The notes: a model not told the origin generated them from the sequence alone. DNA of 64,000 nt from Parvularia atlantis (GCA_943704415.1 CALSCO010001233.1:29896-93895), one strand, 5' to 3'; counted from the stretch's first letter, positions 17,564-29,034 are shown. Program-made: numbers and translations.

Positions 17564-18575
17564 TCACTGCTCGGCGAGCAGCTGCTTGGTGAGCGCGAGC
17601 ATGCTCGCGACCTCGTCCGGCCGCGCGACGCTGTGCGCCCGCCAGCGCACGCGCGCCTCGCGGTCGACGAGGTAGACGTGCCCGATCAGCGGGTTCTTCA
17701 TCAGCAGCGTGTCGCGGATCGGCTGCGCGTTGCCGAACCTGAGCACGACCTGGGCCTGGCGGGCGCACACGCGTGAGACACAGTGGCTGAGCGGGGCGCA
17801 GAAGCCGCACGTGCTGCTCGGGCGGAATCTGGCGCTGCATGGCGCGCTCGATCATGCCGCGCATGAGCCCAAACAGCCAGCCCTCGACGCCGGTGACCTG
17901 CGCGGCGCCGTCCGTCACACGCCGACCATCGAGCACGGCGCGCTCACGCGCCTCGTACACGCCCACGTCGTGCCGCACGCCGTACTCGGCGCGGAACGGA
18001 TCCATGAAGGTCGCGAGCATGGGCTGCGCGCGGTGCAATCAGCAGGAAGCAGCAGCAGCAGCAGCAGCCGCAGCCGCGTCCACGGCACCCGCGCCGACTG
18101 GCGGAAGCCGAAGCCGACGAGCGACGCGGCGTGCGCGCGGACGAGTGCCGCGACTTCGACGTCGGTGCCGCGCAGGTCGCGGCCGGCAATGGGCGGGAGG
18201 GCGATGGCGCCGGGCGCGGACGCGAGCGTTGTCGCGGCGACAAACTGCTTGCCCTGGTTGCGCCGCATCTCTGCGCGCGTCCGCGTGAGCCGCACTGCCA
18301 CGACGACGACGGCAGCAGCAGCAGCAGCAGCGGCGGCACGGCGGCGCACCCGCGACGTCGTCAAAGTAGCCGCGGTGCATCTCGTCCTTGCTGCAGCGAT
18401 GCGCCGTCGCGAATCAGCAGCAGTACGACGACGACGACGCAGCGGCGCGACGAGCGACGCACAGCGCCTTGATCCGCTGCTGCCGGCGCGTCTCGGCCGC
18501 GGCCTGCGGCTCGCTGGGCGGCGGCGGCGGTGCCGCAGCAGACGCCACGGCGCGGCGAAGCAGCGGACGCAACAT
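17564..18575 (-). CDS. ATP10: ATP10-like mitochondrial ATP synthase assembly factor
   Basis: ATP10 assists assembly of the membrane F0 sector of mitochondrial ATP synthase. The N-terminus MLRPLLRRAVASAAAPPPPP is Arg-rich without acidic residues, as in mitochondrial presequences. A middle exon encodes DEMHRGYFDD, and the next EMRRNQGKQFVAATTLASA, like the conserved entry of the family. The core is LPPIAGRDLRGTDVEVAALV, then PMLATFMDPFRAEYG, VEGWLFGLMRGMIERAM and VVLRFGNAQPIRDTLLMKN. The family's signature end is PLIGHVYLVDREARVRWRA. The last intron lies between PPEQH and VVLRFG, and another lies between RQSAR and PMLATF. Start chosen at ATG 18575; an upstream TTG has no support. Nearest neighbours are the convergent MYST gene (40 bases) and the upstream NIPA stop (129 bases). 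Confidence 0.82.
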
Positions 18576-18659
18576 CCGGTCAATATCGGGCCGATTGAGC
18601 GCCCGGCGCAACAAAGGCAACAGAGAGCCGGGTCAGGCGAGGCGAGAGGAGGACAGGAA

Positions 18660-18680
18660 GGTGTGTGTGTGTGTGTGCGT
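18660..18680. repeat. Short (GT)n tract between NIPA and ATP10
   Basis: A run of about nine GT units followed by GCGTGGGTGG lies just downstream of the NIPA stop codon. It is probably in the 3' untranslated region of NIPA or the promoter of ATP10. Confidence 0.75.
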
Positions 18681-18704
18681 GGGTGGGGAGCGGGGGGCGG
18701 TGCT

Positions 18705-20726
18705 CTACACGAGGCGCGTCTTGTCGTCCAGGTCCTCAAACTGGCCGTCGTTCAGGCTGTCGAACGTGACGCCGCCCAAGAGCGCCGACGGCGGCGCGCT
18801 CGACGGTGTTGCTGGTGCGGCCGCGAACGACGTCACGGCCGAGAGCGGCGAGGGCACGTTGTTTGTGCCCTCGTACGAGCCGCTGCCGCCGCCCACGCCG
18901 GCGCCGCCGGCCGACGGGAGCGACGAGAGGCTGCCCGACTGCGACATCTGGGGCTGCCCGACGCGCGCGTGTGTGAGCCACACCGCCCGTCGGCCAAACA
19001 AGCGCGTGCCTGCGTGTAGCTTCCCGGCGGCGTGGACCGCGTCCCGTTGAGCATCGTGTTGACGCGCGACCTGTCGGGCGCCCTGCAATCACGCGTGCGT
19101 CAGCTTGACGTGCGTGCGTGTGAGCGGTCGTGCGCACGCACTCGGACAGCGGGATGTTCTCGTGGAAGCCCATCTCAACGTCATCGTCGTCCTCCTGCAG
19201 CGTGTCGTACGTCAGGTCGACGGCCTTGGCGTGGATGATCGTCTGGGCGCGGATGCCGGCAACGATGGCGTCGACTGTGTTCTCGGTCATGTGCTGGAAG
19301 CGCGCCACAAGCGACTCGTCCTGCGGTTGCTGCGTCGTCGAGACGATGAGCGGCGAGTCCTCGGCGTCGTTCGAGCCGCCCAGTAGCGTGTCGGTGTTCT
19401 TCTGCGAGGCGCACACGCGCGATGTCGCGTCAGCACCGCAATAAGCAGCAGTAAAAGGCGCAGCCACGCACTGCGCGCGTGCTGCCGGCGATCGAGCCTG
19501 CACGCTTCCGTGCGCGGCCCTTAGTGATGACGTAGACACCGAAGAACGTGAGCAGGCAGCCGAGGATGAAGATGGAGACCTCGAGCGCCGACATGCCGCT
19601 AAACTCGTCGTACATCACGCCCGACGTCACGATCGCGCCAATGGTGAAGCACACAAACTGCGCCGGGATGACCTCCTGCGGTGCGCGTCTGTGAGCGTGC
19701 ACATGTGAGCAGTGCAGTGGGTGACGCACCGTCGAGTCGAAGTTCTGCAGCGCCGCCTGCAGGAAGCGGACTTGCAGCACGGCCGTGACGATGAACATGG
19801 TCAGGACGACGTAGAAGACCCACTCGGTGAACGAGCCCCAGAAGTCCTTGAAGATGAGCTCGCCCACGGCCTTGATCGACACGACCGTGTAGCCGCCTGC
19901 CCACGCGTTGCGTGAGCGCACTGGTTGCCGCCGTCACGTAGGGTGCCGGCCGCGCGCACCGAGGATGCCAACGAGGGCCATGTTGACGATGAGGTACCTC
20001 TGGCTGTACTTGGACGAGAGGTACCAGAGCACGCCGATGGCGACGATGGAGAAGGCGAGGAAGACGAGGAACTTTGTGCTGCCGAGGGCCTTGATGATGT
20101 CGTCCTTGGTGAGCGGCACCTCGTCCGGTGCGAAGATGACCTGAACGCGGGTGTGTGCGTGAGCGCCAGCCGTGCGACCGCGCGCGCGCCGGGCTCACGA
20201 TGAGGATGGCGCCGCCGATCGAGATGACGATGCCAATCAGGTCCTGCAGGCGGAAGCGCTCCTTGAGCACGAGCGGGGCGACGATGGCGTTGCTGATGAG
20301 GGCGACGGTGCCGAGGGGCGCCACGACCGAGGCCGGGGCGAAGGCGTACGCGATGAAGTTGCCGAGCTCGCCTGTGCGCGCGCGCGCGGGGGAGTGTCTC
20401 TCCGCGTGAGCAGCGCCCGCGGGGCGTGCTGACGGCGAACGGCGCAGCGCACCGACGATCATCATGGCAAAGCCAATCCACCACGTGCGGCGCAGCAGGT
20501 AGTTCTTCTTGGGCCCACCCGAGACAGCCTCGTTCGTGTTGTGCGAGTGCTTCTGCACGTTGAGGCCGAGACTGATGAGCACGTTGCCGCAGATGGACAT
20601 GATGATGCCGATCGCCGCGCTGCTGCTCAGCCCCTCGCCGCCGCCGCCCGAGCTCTCGCTGCCGGGCGCCTCGGTCGCGTTGGCCGACCCGTTGAGCGCG
20701 AGCAGGACGAGGCCGTGGTCGAGCAT
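18705..20726 (-). CDS. NIPA-family magnesium transporter
   Basis: Multi-pass membrane protein of the NIPA/DUF803 family, which transports Mg2+ at the plasma membrane or endosomes. Spliced exons give hydrophobic helices in family order: SSSAAIGIIMSICGNVLISL then GLNVQKHSHN; RRTWWIGFAMMIVGAL; GELGNFIAYAFAPASVVAPL then GTVALISNAIVAPLVLKERF; QDLIGIVISIGGAILIV; FLVFLAFSIVAIGVLWYLSS; YLIVNMALVGILG; GGYTVVSIKAVGELIFKDFW; VFYVVLTMFIVTAVLQVRFL; VIPAQFVCFTIGAIVTSGVM; and VSIFILGCLLTFFGVYVITK. The N-terminal tail carries possible glycosylation sites (NGSANAT). A long cytosolic Ser/Gly-rich tail ends DDKTRLV. Start at ATG 20726-20724. At least six introns. Confidence 0.9.
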
Positions 20727-21260
20727 CCTGCGCTTGGACCGCGTGGCGTGGCGCGCGGTCGCGTCAACACCACGCGCGTGAGGTGCGGGCGGGACGCGGC
20801 CTCGCGCACACGTGCGCACACGTGCGCACGCGCTTTCTACAAGGCCCTTCCATGCGACGTGCCACCCGTCACCCGCGCGGCACACGCGGCACGTCGACGC
20901 GGGCACATCCCGGGCGCGCTTCGAGCACGCAAAAACGGGTTCTACAGTCGCGTCACCGTCCTCCCCCACCTCCTCTCCCTCCCGCGCCGCACACCCACAC
21001 CGCACGTGCACCGCGCGCCGGCGACGGCAGCGACCACGGCGGCAGCAGCGGCGCGGCGCGGCGCGGCGCGGCCGCAGACCGCGGAACACGAGCCGAAAGA
21101 GAAGCGCGGTGCTGTGACGTCTCGCGCGCTGATTGGCCGGTGCAGCGTCCGCCAATCACGCACTCTGGGCCTGCGCTGAACGGGCGCGCCGCAGTTCGGG
21201 TTTCGCGTCACATGACGCACCTGTCACTTTTCATCCCTCATCGGACTTTGCGAACAAACA
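20727..21260. promoter_or_regulatory. Shared intergenic region between NIPA and the protease gene, with inverted CCAAT boxes
   Basis: This 534-base divergent spacer holds no convincing exon. It has GATTGG at 21130-21135 and CCAATC at 21151-21156, forming an inverted pair separated by 15 bases, and a (GCGGC)n-like run near 21047-21072. Inverted CCAAT elements are common in eukaryotic promoters; the role here is inferred. Confidence 0.45.
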
Positions 21261-22999
21261 ATGCGCTACGCCGCCGTCTCGGTCGTCGCCGCGCTGCTGC
21301 TGGTGGGCGCGGCCCGCGCGCAGGTCGCGTCGCAGGGTGCGTTTTTCTGGCCACGTCGGCGGCGCGGGATCTGACGCGGAGATCTGCGCGCCAGGCAAGT
21401 GGACGCCGCGCACCGCCCTCAACGCGGCCCAGCGCCTCGACGTGGAGCAGTCGACCTTCCGCCTGCCGAAGCAGGACAACGCCGCGCTGCTCGCCACGGA
21501 GGACGCGAGCCACGGCGGCTACCAGGTGCCGTTTCTTTCGTCTGCTGCGTCCCTCGTCACCTTCACTCACTCACTCGCATGTCGCGCGCAGTTTGGCACG
21601 CCGGTCGACGTCGCCCTGACCCCAAACAACGCCGGCCGCGTGTTCCACTTCGGCGAGGGCAATGTCTGGGTGCTCAAGATCGCCTCGGAGGGCGCGCTCA
21701 GCCTCAGCGTCATCTTTGACAAGTTCCGCCTGCCCGAGGTGCACCTCTCGCGCCCTTGACTTGGCCCTAGCCCTGGCCCTCGCTCAACGAGACACACGCG
21801 CGCGCACACAGGGCGCCGAGCTGTACGCGTACAACGACGAGACCGTGCTCGGCGCGTTCACGGCCAAGAACAACAAGGTGCGCCGCGCCGCCCATGCCGC
21901 GCACCCGACATGCCCCGCTGCTCACGCGGGCGCGCCCACCGCAGGCCCACGGCAAGTTTTCGATCATGCCGCTCGAGGGCGACTCGATGACGCTCGAGCT
22001 GTACGTGCCTGCGACGTCGGTCGGCGAGGTTGTCCTGTCGATCTGGAAGGTGCCGCGCCCCCAATTTGCGCGCGCCCGGCCGCACATCTCACACCGCCCC
22101 GCAACATTTGCGCACAGATCACCCACGGCTACAAGACCCTCGCCTACGGCTCGTCGGGCCGCTGCAACGTCAATGTGGCCTGCGCCGAGGGCGACGCGTG
22201 GCGCGCGCAGATCCGCGGCGCGGCGATGATGCTCACCGCGTTCGGCTCGCGCTACTGCTCGGGCTCGATGATCAACAACGCGCTCAACGACGGCCGCCAG
22301 CTCTTCCTCACGGCCGACCACTGCACGAGCGGCGACATGTACACGGACCGCCTCCTGTTCAACTACCAGTCGCCCACGTGCAGTCCGCAGAGCGACGGCC
22401 CAACGACCAACTCGGTCAGCGGCCTGCGTACCCTGGCCGAGTACAGCGCGAGCGACTTCAGCCTGTTTGAGGTCGAGGAGGAGATCCCGGCGTCGTACAA
22501 CGTCTACCTCAACGGCTTCTCGGCCGTCAACACCCCGGCCAGGTCGATGGTCGGCATCCACCACCCCTCGGGCGACATCAAGAAGATCTCCTTCGCCAAC
22601 AAGACGGCCGAGGCCGCGCGCTGGAGCGCCGCCGAGCCGGGCCTGTACCACTGGGAGGTGTCGTCGTGGGACCTGGGCACGACCGAGCCGGGCTCGTCGG
22701 GCTCGCCGCTGTTTGACCAGAACCAGCGCATCGTCGGCCAGCTGCACGGCGGTGCGGCAGCCTGCGGCAACTCACTTTACGGTGCGTGCGTGCGGCGCCA
22801 TTGTCCGCACTGGCGGCGCACTGTCTGACGCGCCGCCAAAGACTCGTACGGCGCCGTCTGGGCCAGCTGGGACAAGGGAACGCAAAAGCTCCAGCCGCAC
22901 CTGGACCCGCGCAACTCGGGCACGCTCAGCGTCGACGGTATCAACCTGAACGACGCGCGTGCGCGCCGCGACTCACACGGCAAGGTCGTGCCCAAGTGA
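21261..22999 (+). CDS. Secreted lysyl-endopeptidase-like serine protease
   Basis: Trypsin-fold protease resembling bacterial lysyl endopeptidases such as Achromobacter protease I. A signal peptide (MRYAAVSVVAALLLVGAARA) precedes a propeptide-like region with NAGRVFHFGEGNVWVLKIAS. The protease domain shows SGSMINNALNDGRQLFLTAD then HCTSGD (catalytic His), a YSASDFSLFEVEEEIP segment (catalytic Asp), IHHPSGDIKKISFANK, and TTEPGSSGSPLFDQNQRIVG (catalytic Ser) followed by QLHGGAAACG. The end, SYGAVWASWDKGT then LDPRNSGTLSVDGIN, matches the C-terminal strand order of the bacterial enzymes. Roughly five short introns interrupt it, so the gene is native to this genome now. Substrate specificity for Lys is an inference from family likeness only. 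Confidence 0.85.
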
Positions 23000-23327
23000 G
23001 GGCCGCCGTTGCGCCGACTCGGAGCGGGCAGCCCAAAAGTGTGCCTGTGCTGTGCGTCTCGTTGTCGTCCCCCGCCCGCAAACCGCTCTGCGCACGCCGT
23101 CTGTGTCCTGTGTCTCTCCCCCCAATGACATAAATAAGGTCCCTATGGCCAGCTGGTGGCCAAATTCCGGCTTTGACCGCTAAAACACATACATGACATG
23201 ACGCAAGGTCAAGTTTGCTCGGAAACGGGAATAGGAGCAGCGACGGAGAGCACAGGAGCGGCGACGGAGAGCACAGGAGCAGCGACGGAGAGCATTGTTG
23301 TAAGGAGCCACACGCTCGCGGCATGAT
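23000..23327. other. Intergenic spacer between convergent protease and unknown gene
   Basis: No gene seen. It contains an A/T-richer stretch (ACATAAATAAGG near 23130) and a three-copy 21-bp tandem repeat (listed separately). It is relatively long for this window and probably holds the 3' ends of both transcripts. Confidence 0.6.
23233..23295. repeat. Three-copy 21-bp tandem repeat
   Basis: Copies at 23233-23253, 23254-23274 and 23275-23295 have the unit AGGAGCAGCGACGGAGAGCA plus C or T, with single-base differences. It lies between two convergent stop codons, starting 234 bases after the protease stop and ending 33 bases before the opposing stop. Confidence 0.93.
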
Positions 23328-24119
23328 CTAGGCCTGGTGGAACGCAAAGATCTCGTCGACGAAGCGCTGGTCCTTGCGCGGGTGCATCTGCAGCAAGATC
23401 GGGTTGTTGAGCAGCATGAGCTTGCACGCCGCCTCCTCGGCCTCGTCCTTGCGCGCGCACGCCGGCGAGCGGTACTGGCGGCGCTCGTACACGAGCAGGC
23501 CCGCGACCATGCCCACGGGCACCTCAGCCTCGACCACGGCCGTGCACTGCAGCGGCACGAAGCTGTCGCAGGCGACGGCCACAAAGTTGCGGTAGACGCG
23601 GTTGATCGGCGCGTTCTGCTGCAGCAGGTTGATCAGGCTCTTGGCGGTCGAGTTGTCGGCGGGCCGACCGAGCGCGGGCCGCAGCGCGCCGCGCGAGGCG
23701 TACATCCACGCCGCGAGCCGGCCGATGTAGTTCTGCACCCTCAGCGCGCCGTCCGGCTGCGCGGCGAGGCGGGCCAGGAGTAGGTAGAAGAGCTGCACGG
23801 CGCGGTGCGCGCGCTCCGGCATGGTCTTGTTGACGTGCTCGCTCAGGTGCGGCGAGCCGGCCGTGCCCAGCAGCCACTCGGCCAGGAACATGATCAGGCG
23901 CTCGTCCTTGGCGGCCTTGATGCGCTCGAGCTGCTGCTCGCGGTTGTCGGGGGCGGCGCTGCGGGCGGCGTGCACAGCGCTCAGGTGGAAGATCGCCCGG
24001 CCCTCCTCCGAGTCCAGCTCGTCCTCGGGCCACGTCTTTGCGTCAAACACGCCGTGCAGCGGCTCGAACAGGTCCGTCGGGAGGGCGGTCTGCACCACGT
24101 GCTGCCCTTTGTGGCTCAT
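23328..24119 (-). CDS. Intronless gene for an unrecognised 263-residue protein
   Basis: One uninterrupted frame from ATG 24119 to TAG 23328 with strong GC bias at third positions, unusual here because most genes of this size have several introns. The protein is mostly alpha-helical by composition: LFEPLHGVFDAKTWPEDELD, an acidic Glu-rich segment, KDERLIMFLAEWLLGTAGSP, RAHRAVQLFYLLLARLA and NRVYRNFVAVACDSFVPLQC, ending DQRFVDEIFAFHQA. No signal peptide, transmembrane helix or known motif is evident. Its start lies 130 bases from the divergent RADX-like gene. Function unknown; codon bias and length make it a probable real gene. Confidence 0.7.
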   Translation of the reverse strand: MSHKGQHVVQTALPTDLFEPLHGVFDAKTWPEDELDSEEGRAIFHLSAVHAARSAAPDNREQQLERIKAAKDERLIMFLAEWLLGTAGSPHLSEHVNKTMPERAHRAVQLFYLLLARLAAQPDGALRVQNYIGRLAAWMYASRGALRPALGRPADNSTAKSLINLLQQNAPINRVYRNFVAVACDSFVPLQCTAVVEAEVPVGMVAGLLVYERRQYRSPACARKDEAEEAACKLMLLNNPILLQMHPRKDQRFVDEIFAFHQA

Positions 24120-24249
24120 GGCTCGGCTTCGGTTCGTGCGCGTTCGGTAGATCCCCACCGTCAGAGAAAGTGCAGCAGGCGGCCCCGCAGCTCATGTTTC
24201 GCATACGGGTTCGGTGACGGCAGCCACGTCTTTTGGCGCGCGCGAGCCC

Positions 24250-27200
24250 ATGCCACCCAAGAAGACAACACGGTGCGCGTCGCTCGCCCCGAGTCGCGTC
24301 TCGCTCACGGCTCACGCGCACGGCGGGCCCCCGTCAGCAACGGCACAAGCGCGCTCTGGACGCAGACGCGCGAGCTGGTCGAGGATGCCGCGCGCCCCGA
24401 GAGCACCGAGCTGCCGCACGCCGTCGCCCTGCGCGTCGTCGCGCTCTACCGCTGTGCGACCGTTGCCGCCGACCGACATCGCCCATCCGGCTCATCGATC
24501 GCACGCGCCCGCCAGACACCGTCGACCAGGTCTTTGCGCTGGCGACGCGTGAGCCGACGACCGCCGGCGAGGCGTACGACATCGTGCTCGCGGACGAGCG
24601 GCACAAGGCGCGCGCACAGTTGAGATGCGGCGCAGGGCGCTGATCGCGCGCTGCAGATAAAGTGCGTGCTCTCGACCGCGCTCAACGACAGCGTGCGCAA
24701 GGGTGCGGTCCTGCCCGGCGCGCTCGTCGAGGTCCGGCGCTGCGCCATCCGCTGGGACGAGACGGCGATCCCCGCGCGCTGCTTCCTGCTCGTGCAGCAC
24801 GCCGTCGTCGTCGTGCCGCAACTGCCACCCGAGGACATTGTGCGCGCGCCGCGCGAGGCCCATCGTCGTGCCGGAGCTCACGCGAAGTGCAGCGCAACGA
24901 CGTCACGTTCTACGACGAGTCGAGCAGGCGCGAGACCGATCTCCTGCCGCTCGCGAGCAGCCGGCGCTTCTACCGCTCGTTCACGAACGACGACGACTTC
25001 CTGCTCGAGGACGAGCGCACGACGCCACAGGTCCTGCCGTCGCCCGAGGCACGTCCGCACGCACGCGTCCGTGTGAATCGCGCGTGGCTGAACCCGCTGC
25101 ACGCAGCAACCGCTCGCAACCGACCACATCTCCATCAAGGAGCTCGTGCGGCGCAACGGTGGCGCACCGCTGCTTGGCCTCGTCGCGCGCAAGTCGCGCA
25201 TAAGCCACTACGCCAAGCCGGAGGACCACAAGGACCCGTACCCGTTCAAGTTCCACATGGAGATCTGTACGCCGCTGCGTTGTGCCCCCCCCCTTTACGC
25301 GTCAGCCGTTGACGCGCGCGCGCACACACCAGGCGACAACACGGCGTCGATCGAGGTCGTCGTGTGGAACCACTTGGCCATGAAGCTGTTTGCGAGCGTC
25401 GAGGTTGGCCACGTGCTCCTGCTTGACGCGTACAAGATCCGCGTGCGTGGCGAGCGCACGAGTGCGGCAGCACGCGCGACTCACTGCCGCCATCGCGCGC
25501 AGCGCGCGTACGGCAAGCAGGAGGGCGTCGAGGTGCACCTGAACGAGCGCAACCCGGCGGCGGTCGTGCGCCGCGTCCGACGTGCGCCGCTGCGCTTGCT
25601 TGCTTGCCGACGCGGCCGTGTGGCTCACGTCCTGCGACCGCGCAGCTGAGAGCGACTGGCCGCAGACGCCGAACGATCAGCAGGTGTGCACACACCGTTC
25701 GACGCTGGCGCGCCGACACGCCCCGCGTCGCGCTCGCAGAAGTTCCGCCAGCGCTTCGCCGGGCCGCGCGCCCTGCGCCCGCAGCCGGGTCTGCTGCTCA
25801 AGGACAACTCGATCGTCGACATCGAGGGCTGGATCGTGTACCTGGGGCGGTGCGAGCGCGAGCTGTTGTCGAAGAACAGGTGCGCGCGGCAGGCGCGTGC
25901 TGCGCACAAACGGGCCGTGACAACGAACGCGCCGTGCAGCCTCAGCTTCATCGAGTACCGCTACGTGCTGCTGCAGAGCGGCCCGATGCGCCTCGTGCTC
26001 AAACTCACGACGTGCTCGCACCCCTTGCTCTTCTACAGGCACGCGCAGGCACACACCGCCGTCTTGCGCGCGTCGCTGACAGGACGCGCAAAACAGCCTC
26101 CAGCCGGGCGACTACCTGCGCTGCGCCAACGTTAAGATCGTCTCGTACACGCTCGACTCGCGCCGGCCGCGCACGGTCATCTACATGACGTGCGTCCCGC
26201 GCGCGCAGGCCTGGCACCGCCCTGACACACCGCCCGCGCAGCACGTTCACGACGCAGCCCTCGCACCTCACGTCGCAGCAGGCCGTGCAGGTACGTCCGC
26301 GCCCGCTGGGCCTGGTGTCTTGGCTGATCTCGCGTGCGGGCAGGAGGGCCTGCACTTTGACGACTACCTGCACAGCGTCCTGTCGCGTGCGTGCGCGCGA
26401 GCGCCTCTGCTGTGTCGCGCTCACGCGATATGCGCAGGCGACGGCTTCTTCCGCCCGCAGGTGCCGCTGCGCTCCTTCCGCGAGCTGACGGACACGACCG
26501 GCCTCGAGCCGACGTACTTCTGGTACGGCGGGCGCGATTGCGCCGCGACAAACGGCGCCTCACGCGCCGCGCACAGGCATATTGTCAGGGAAGTCTCGGC
26601 GCTGGCGCTGTACGAGCGGCGCTCGATCATCGTACAGGGCTTCCTGTCGTCTGTGCACTTTGCGGACCACTTCCACGGCGTGCGGTTCCAGTACGAGGGT
26701 GCGCTTGCCAGCCGCGTGCGCCGTGCGCGGCATCAACCGCTAGCGGGCGGGCGCGCGCAGAGCTGGACAACGACAAGCGCGTCGTCAAGGGCATGTGGCG
26801 CCGGCGCTACGCCGCGCGGCACCTGGTGCAGCTCAAGACCGTGCGCCGGCGTGACGCGCGTGGTGCGCCGATCGACCACCGAGTGGTCGACACCAACGCT
26901 GCCGGGTCGGCGCTGCCCGTGGTGCGTGCTGTGGTGCGCGTCGTACAACGCTGACACGTCTCGTTGGCACACGCAGCTGCAGCAGCGTCGCGCGGCCGCG
27001 CTGGCGCAGGTGCACGCAGCGCTGCGTGCGTGCGTGTCTGCGCGTGTGGCTGAGCCGTGCGTACGTTGCAGCAACGCACCTTTGCGCTGATGAAGCGGTG
27101 GCCCGTGCCGCCGCTCAGCCGTGGGGCGCGCACGAACCGCGGCCGCGCGGGCAAGACGGGCGGGTCGTCGTCCAAAGACCCGAGCGCTGACGGCGTTACG

Positions 27201-27971
27201 GGTGCGGGTGCCGGCAGCAACGCAGCCGGCGGCGGCGAGGACGGCGACGACGACGCGGCGCCCGACGTCGACGAGGGCAGCGAGGACGACGGCGCGCCGC
27301 CCGAGGAGTTTGTGGTCAACCCGGTGCAGCGGCCGGACGCGATCAGCTCGTCGCAGACCGACGTGTTGGCGAGCCCGGCGGGCCTGTTCAACGTGCGCGT
27401 GTCGCGCGTGTCGCGCAGTGCAGCGCGACTGATGCTGACGGCGCGCAGGAGGAGGAGGGCGTGGGCGCGATCAAGCCGTCATCGTACCGCCCCGTGATGG
27501 TGCGCCTCTCGAGCATGGACGAGTTGACGGTCGTGCGTGCCGTGTGCCAGCCGCGCTGGCGCCTCGACCGGCCCGTGCCGCGCGGGGTGTGTGGGTGCCG
27601 CGTGCCGTCGATGCGCGCGCGCCGCTGAGACCGCGATCGCAGCCGCTGATGCAGGGCTTCCTGGACGTGCTGCCGCCCGAGTTTGACCTGCACCGGCCGG
27701 GCCTGACACTCGAGAGCGACGAGGACTTTCTGCAGACGGTGTTCAAGGCGCGTCTGGCATCGCCGCCGCCGCTTCGCACGAGCTAACACATCGCGCCCAG
27801 AGCCTCGACCGGCACGCAGGCGACACGCGCCCGCTCGTGTTCCACCTCGACCTCTTCCGGCAGTCTGCGGAGCAGGTGCAACTGGTGCTCGTGGGCGTGC
27901 ACGTGCCCACGGCCGACCCGGGCGCGGCCGCGGACGACGACGACGCCGACGCCGACGCCACCGACCAGTGA
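24250..27971 (+). CDS. RADX-like (RPA1-related) single-stranded-DNA-binding protein
   Basis: Resembles vertebrate RADX, which binds ssDNA through OB folds and restrains RAD51 at replication forks. Early exons encode LWTQTRELVEDAARPESTEL and HAVALRVVALYR, then VLADERHKARAQIKCVLSTA and GALVEVRRCAIRWDE, following the first RADX OB fold. The best match is ISIKELVRRNGGAPLLGLVA, RKSRISHYAKPEDHKDPYPF, FHMEIC joined to DNTASIEVVVWN, and VGHVLLLDAYKIRVR, equivalent to the RADX segment with the LRYYGKPD and VSVIMWNAL motifs. A later exon has VSALALYERRSIIVQGFLSS, like the EQKRIAIQGIITA helix-strand of RADX. The final exons (EEEGVGAIKPSS to TGA 27969-27971) are joined by an intron needing a GC donor (27748-27800). 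About 15 introns. The extreme 3' part could be a separate gene but continues in frame. Confidence 0.68.
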
Positions 27972-28017
27972 ACACGCGACCGAAGGCTTGTGTGACAATC
28001 GAAGGTTCTGGAAGCTG

Positions 28018-29034
28018 ATGGCGGCGGTGCGGCGCGCTCGTCCACTGCGGCGGCGGCGGCGGCGGCGGTGGCTCACGATCGCGACGGCGGCGGCGGCAGC
28101 AGCAGCAGCAGGGCGGCGCCGGTGGCGGTGGCGGCGGCACGACGGCGGCGGCCACACTGCTCGCGTCGGCGTCGTCGGCGCTGGCGATCGGGCGGCAGGC
28201 GCCGCGCGCGCTGGGCATCCTCGACCGCCCGCTCAGCAAGGGCAAGGCCGAGGTGCGCGGCGGCGGCGTGCCACAACGTTGTGACGTGGCGCGATGTGAC
28301 ACGACGTGACGCGCTCGGTGCCCATGGCAACGCGCCAGGTCAGCCTCAACGCGTTCGGCTTCCTGTTCTCCGAGGCCGTGCAGTACGCGCAGCGGCGCGC
28401 GGGTCACGTTCACGAGATTGAGCAGCTGTGCGTGCGGGCGCCTTGCCGTTGCTCTGTACCGGACGGCTGCTGACGCGGCGCGCAGACTGGCCGAGATCGG
28501 GCACCGCGTCGGCATCCGCCAGCTCGAGCTGCTGTGCTGGCGGGAGCGCAACAGCAAGCGCGAGACCCGCGTCATCGGCATCCTCTCGTTCATCCACACC
28601 GTCGTGTTCAAGTCGCTCTTCGGCAAGCAGTCGGACGGCCTCGAGCGCTCGACCGACAGCGCCGACTCTTGTGCGTCCAGCCCCGCACTCGATGCGGGGG
28701 CGCGGCACCGACACGCGGCGCGCCGCCGCAGACCTCATCCACGACAACGACCCGATCATCGCCGGCTTCGTGTCGGTGCCGCGACAGATGGGCGACTTCA
28801 ACTGCAACGCGTTCACCGCCGGCGTGATCGAGGCCGTGCTCGAGCGGTCGCAGTTTGTGCGCGCGCCCCCCGCCCTGCCCTGCCGTGCGCCCGCTCACAC
28901 CCGCGTGCGCGCAGCCGGCCAAGGTCAGCGCACACAACGGCGCCACGAGCAACTTCCCCAGGAGAACGACCTTCCTGATCAAGTTTGACCAGTCGGTGAT
29001 GGACCGCGACCGGCGGCTCGAGGCGAGCAAGTGA
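28018..29034 (+). CDS. TRAPPC5: TRAPP complex subunit 5 (TRAPPC5/Trs31)
   Basis: Bet3-fold core subunit of the TRAPP tethering complex and Rab exchange factor. The first exon is only ATG GCG GCG (28018-28026); an intron (28027-28099, donor GTGCGG, branch-like CTCAC) leads into a Gln/Gly-rich stretch. The conserved body follows: LGILDRPLSKGKAE joined to VSLNAFGFLFSEAVQYAQ, EIGHRVGIRQLELLCWRE, RNSKRETRVIGILSFIHTVV then FKSLFGKQSDGLE, YLIHDNDPIIAGFVSVPRQM, FNCNAFTAGVIEAVLERSQF, PAKVSAHNG, and TTFLIKFDQSVMDRDRRLEA. This aligns segment by segment with human TRAPPC5 (KTEVSLSAFALLFSE, ETKVLGALLFVKG, SFTAGIVEAVL). The upstream RADX-like stop is only 46 bases before the ATG on the same strand. Confidence 0.93.

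Noticed and set aside
20783-21200. Open frames in the NIPA-protease spacer
   Set aside because: They are Arg/Thr/Ala-rich, change frame without homology, and surround inverted CCAAT elements; the region reads better as a divergent promoter.
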